Source: Selenomonas sp. AB3002 (GTDB taxonomy: Bacteria > Bacillota > Negativicutes > Selenomonadales > Selenomonadaceae). From it: a stretch of 64,000 nt of DNA. Made by a program: the position numbers and the translations under genes. The first letter of the stretch is position 1. Every line of letters starts with the position of its first letter. The notes under the pieces are model-generated. The model did no database searches and was not told where the DNA came from. It worked only from the letters and a program-made list of their open reading frames with translations. Where the stretch lies: assembly GCF_000702545.1 (NCBI RefSeq), contig NZ_JNIO01000008.1, positions 1,798,001 through 1,862,000 on the forward strand, written 5' to 3'. Below, one piece after another: positions 63,812 through 64,000 of the stretch.

Positions 63812-64000
63812 TTACTTGGCCATGGATTCAGCCACAATCTCTGCGGTGTCAGGCTCTGCCCTCTTCTCCATAGCCTTGGCTTCCTCTGCCCGCTTTTCTT
63901 CCACGGTTTCCTCTTTGGCCTCAGCCTTCTCCTTCTGCTTCTTGGCCTTGGCCGCAGCCTTTTCTTCCTTGTACTTCTCCTTGGCAGCCTTTTCCCTGGC
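63812..64000 (-). CDS. C-terminal end of a Lys/Glu/Ala-rich protein (cut by the window edge)
   Basis: The last ~62 codons of a minus-strand gene upstream of tamB. The visible part is almost wholly Lys, Glu and Ala (REKAAKEKYKEEKAAAKAKK...), a long charged helix or disordered tail, ending ESMAK. I cannot name the gene from this tail. It ends 26 bases before the tamB start, so it is probably cotranscribed with tamB. Confidence 0.65.
   Translation of the reverse strand, partial: AREKAAKEKYKEEKAAAKAKKQKEKAEAKEETVEEKRAEEAKAMEKRAEPDTAEIVAESMAK

Overview
The window is about 64 kb from a Gram-negative-type (diderm) Firmicute of the class Negativicutes, most likely Selenomonas or a close relative. 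The reasons are a complete lipid A/Kdo/LPS-transport gene set, BamA, Skp and TamB combined with Firmicute-style features: a type-2 GalT, strong GGAGG ribosome sites, frequent TTG starts, LpxI instead of LpxH, DUF3084 and ComEB. Almost every gene lies on the minus strand. I see no rRNA, tRNA, CRISPR array or complete insertion sequence.

Layout, left to right. 1-5.8 kb: a FIST-GGDEF signalling protein, a glucosaminidase-TPR lipoprotein and a dCache chemoreceptor. 5.8-11 kb: a galactose locus (galK-galE-galT plus a LacI-type regulator) with three matching operator sites and a promoter upstream of galK. 11-15.4 kb: a large tandem glycosyltransferase and a lemA-TPM pair. 15.4-19 kb: an inserted island holding a DpnI-like methyl-directed endonuclease, a DNA methyltransferase and an Rpn-family nuclease. 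The island is bracketed by a direct duplication of the end of the ATP synthase operon (3' end of atpD plus all of atpC). 19-26.7 kb: the F1Fo ATP synthase operon atpZ, atpI-B-E-F-H-A-G-D-C, with one palindromic element between atpH and atpA and another between atpZ and atpI. 26.7-31.4 kb: wecB, wecA, comEB, a YqgF-like gene and a DUF3084 gene.

31.4-63.8 kb is an outer-membrane assembly region. It holds the LPS exporter (lptF/G, lptB, lptA, lptC), Kdo synthesis (kdsC, kdsD, kdsA, kdsB), a kdtA-lpxK fusion, msbA, lpxB, lpxI, lpxA, fabZ and lpxC, two LPP20-like secreted paralogues, a second LpxL-type acyltransferase, lpxD, three OmpH/Skp-like or coiled-coil proteins, an unknown outer-membrane protein, bamA, a sigma factor with a membrane partner, and tamB. 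Together these make lipid A, attach Kdo, flip and export the LPS, and fold outer-membrane proteins. Terminators and promoters divide the region into several transcription units; lpxC has its own promoter and an attenuator-like hairpin in its leader.

The most unusual parts are the DpnI-like/methyltransferase/Rpn island with its long flanking duplication, a candidate gene-within-gene in the Rpn gene, two families of palindromic intergenic elements, a c-subunit with two carboxylates in the ion site, and the sigma factor wired between tamB and bamA. All calls are from reading the sequence and from memory of protein families; no database search was run.
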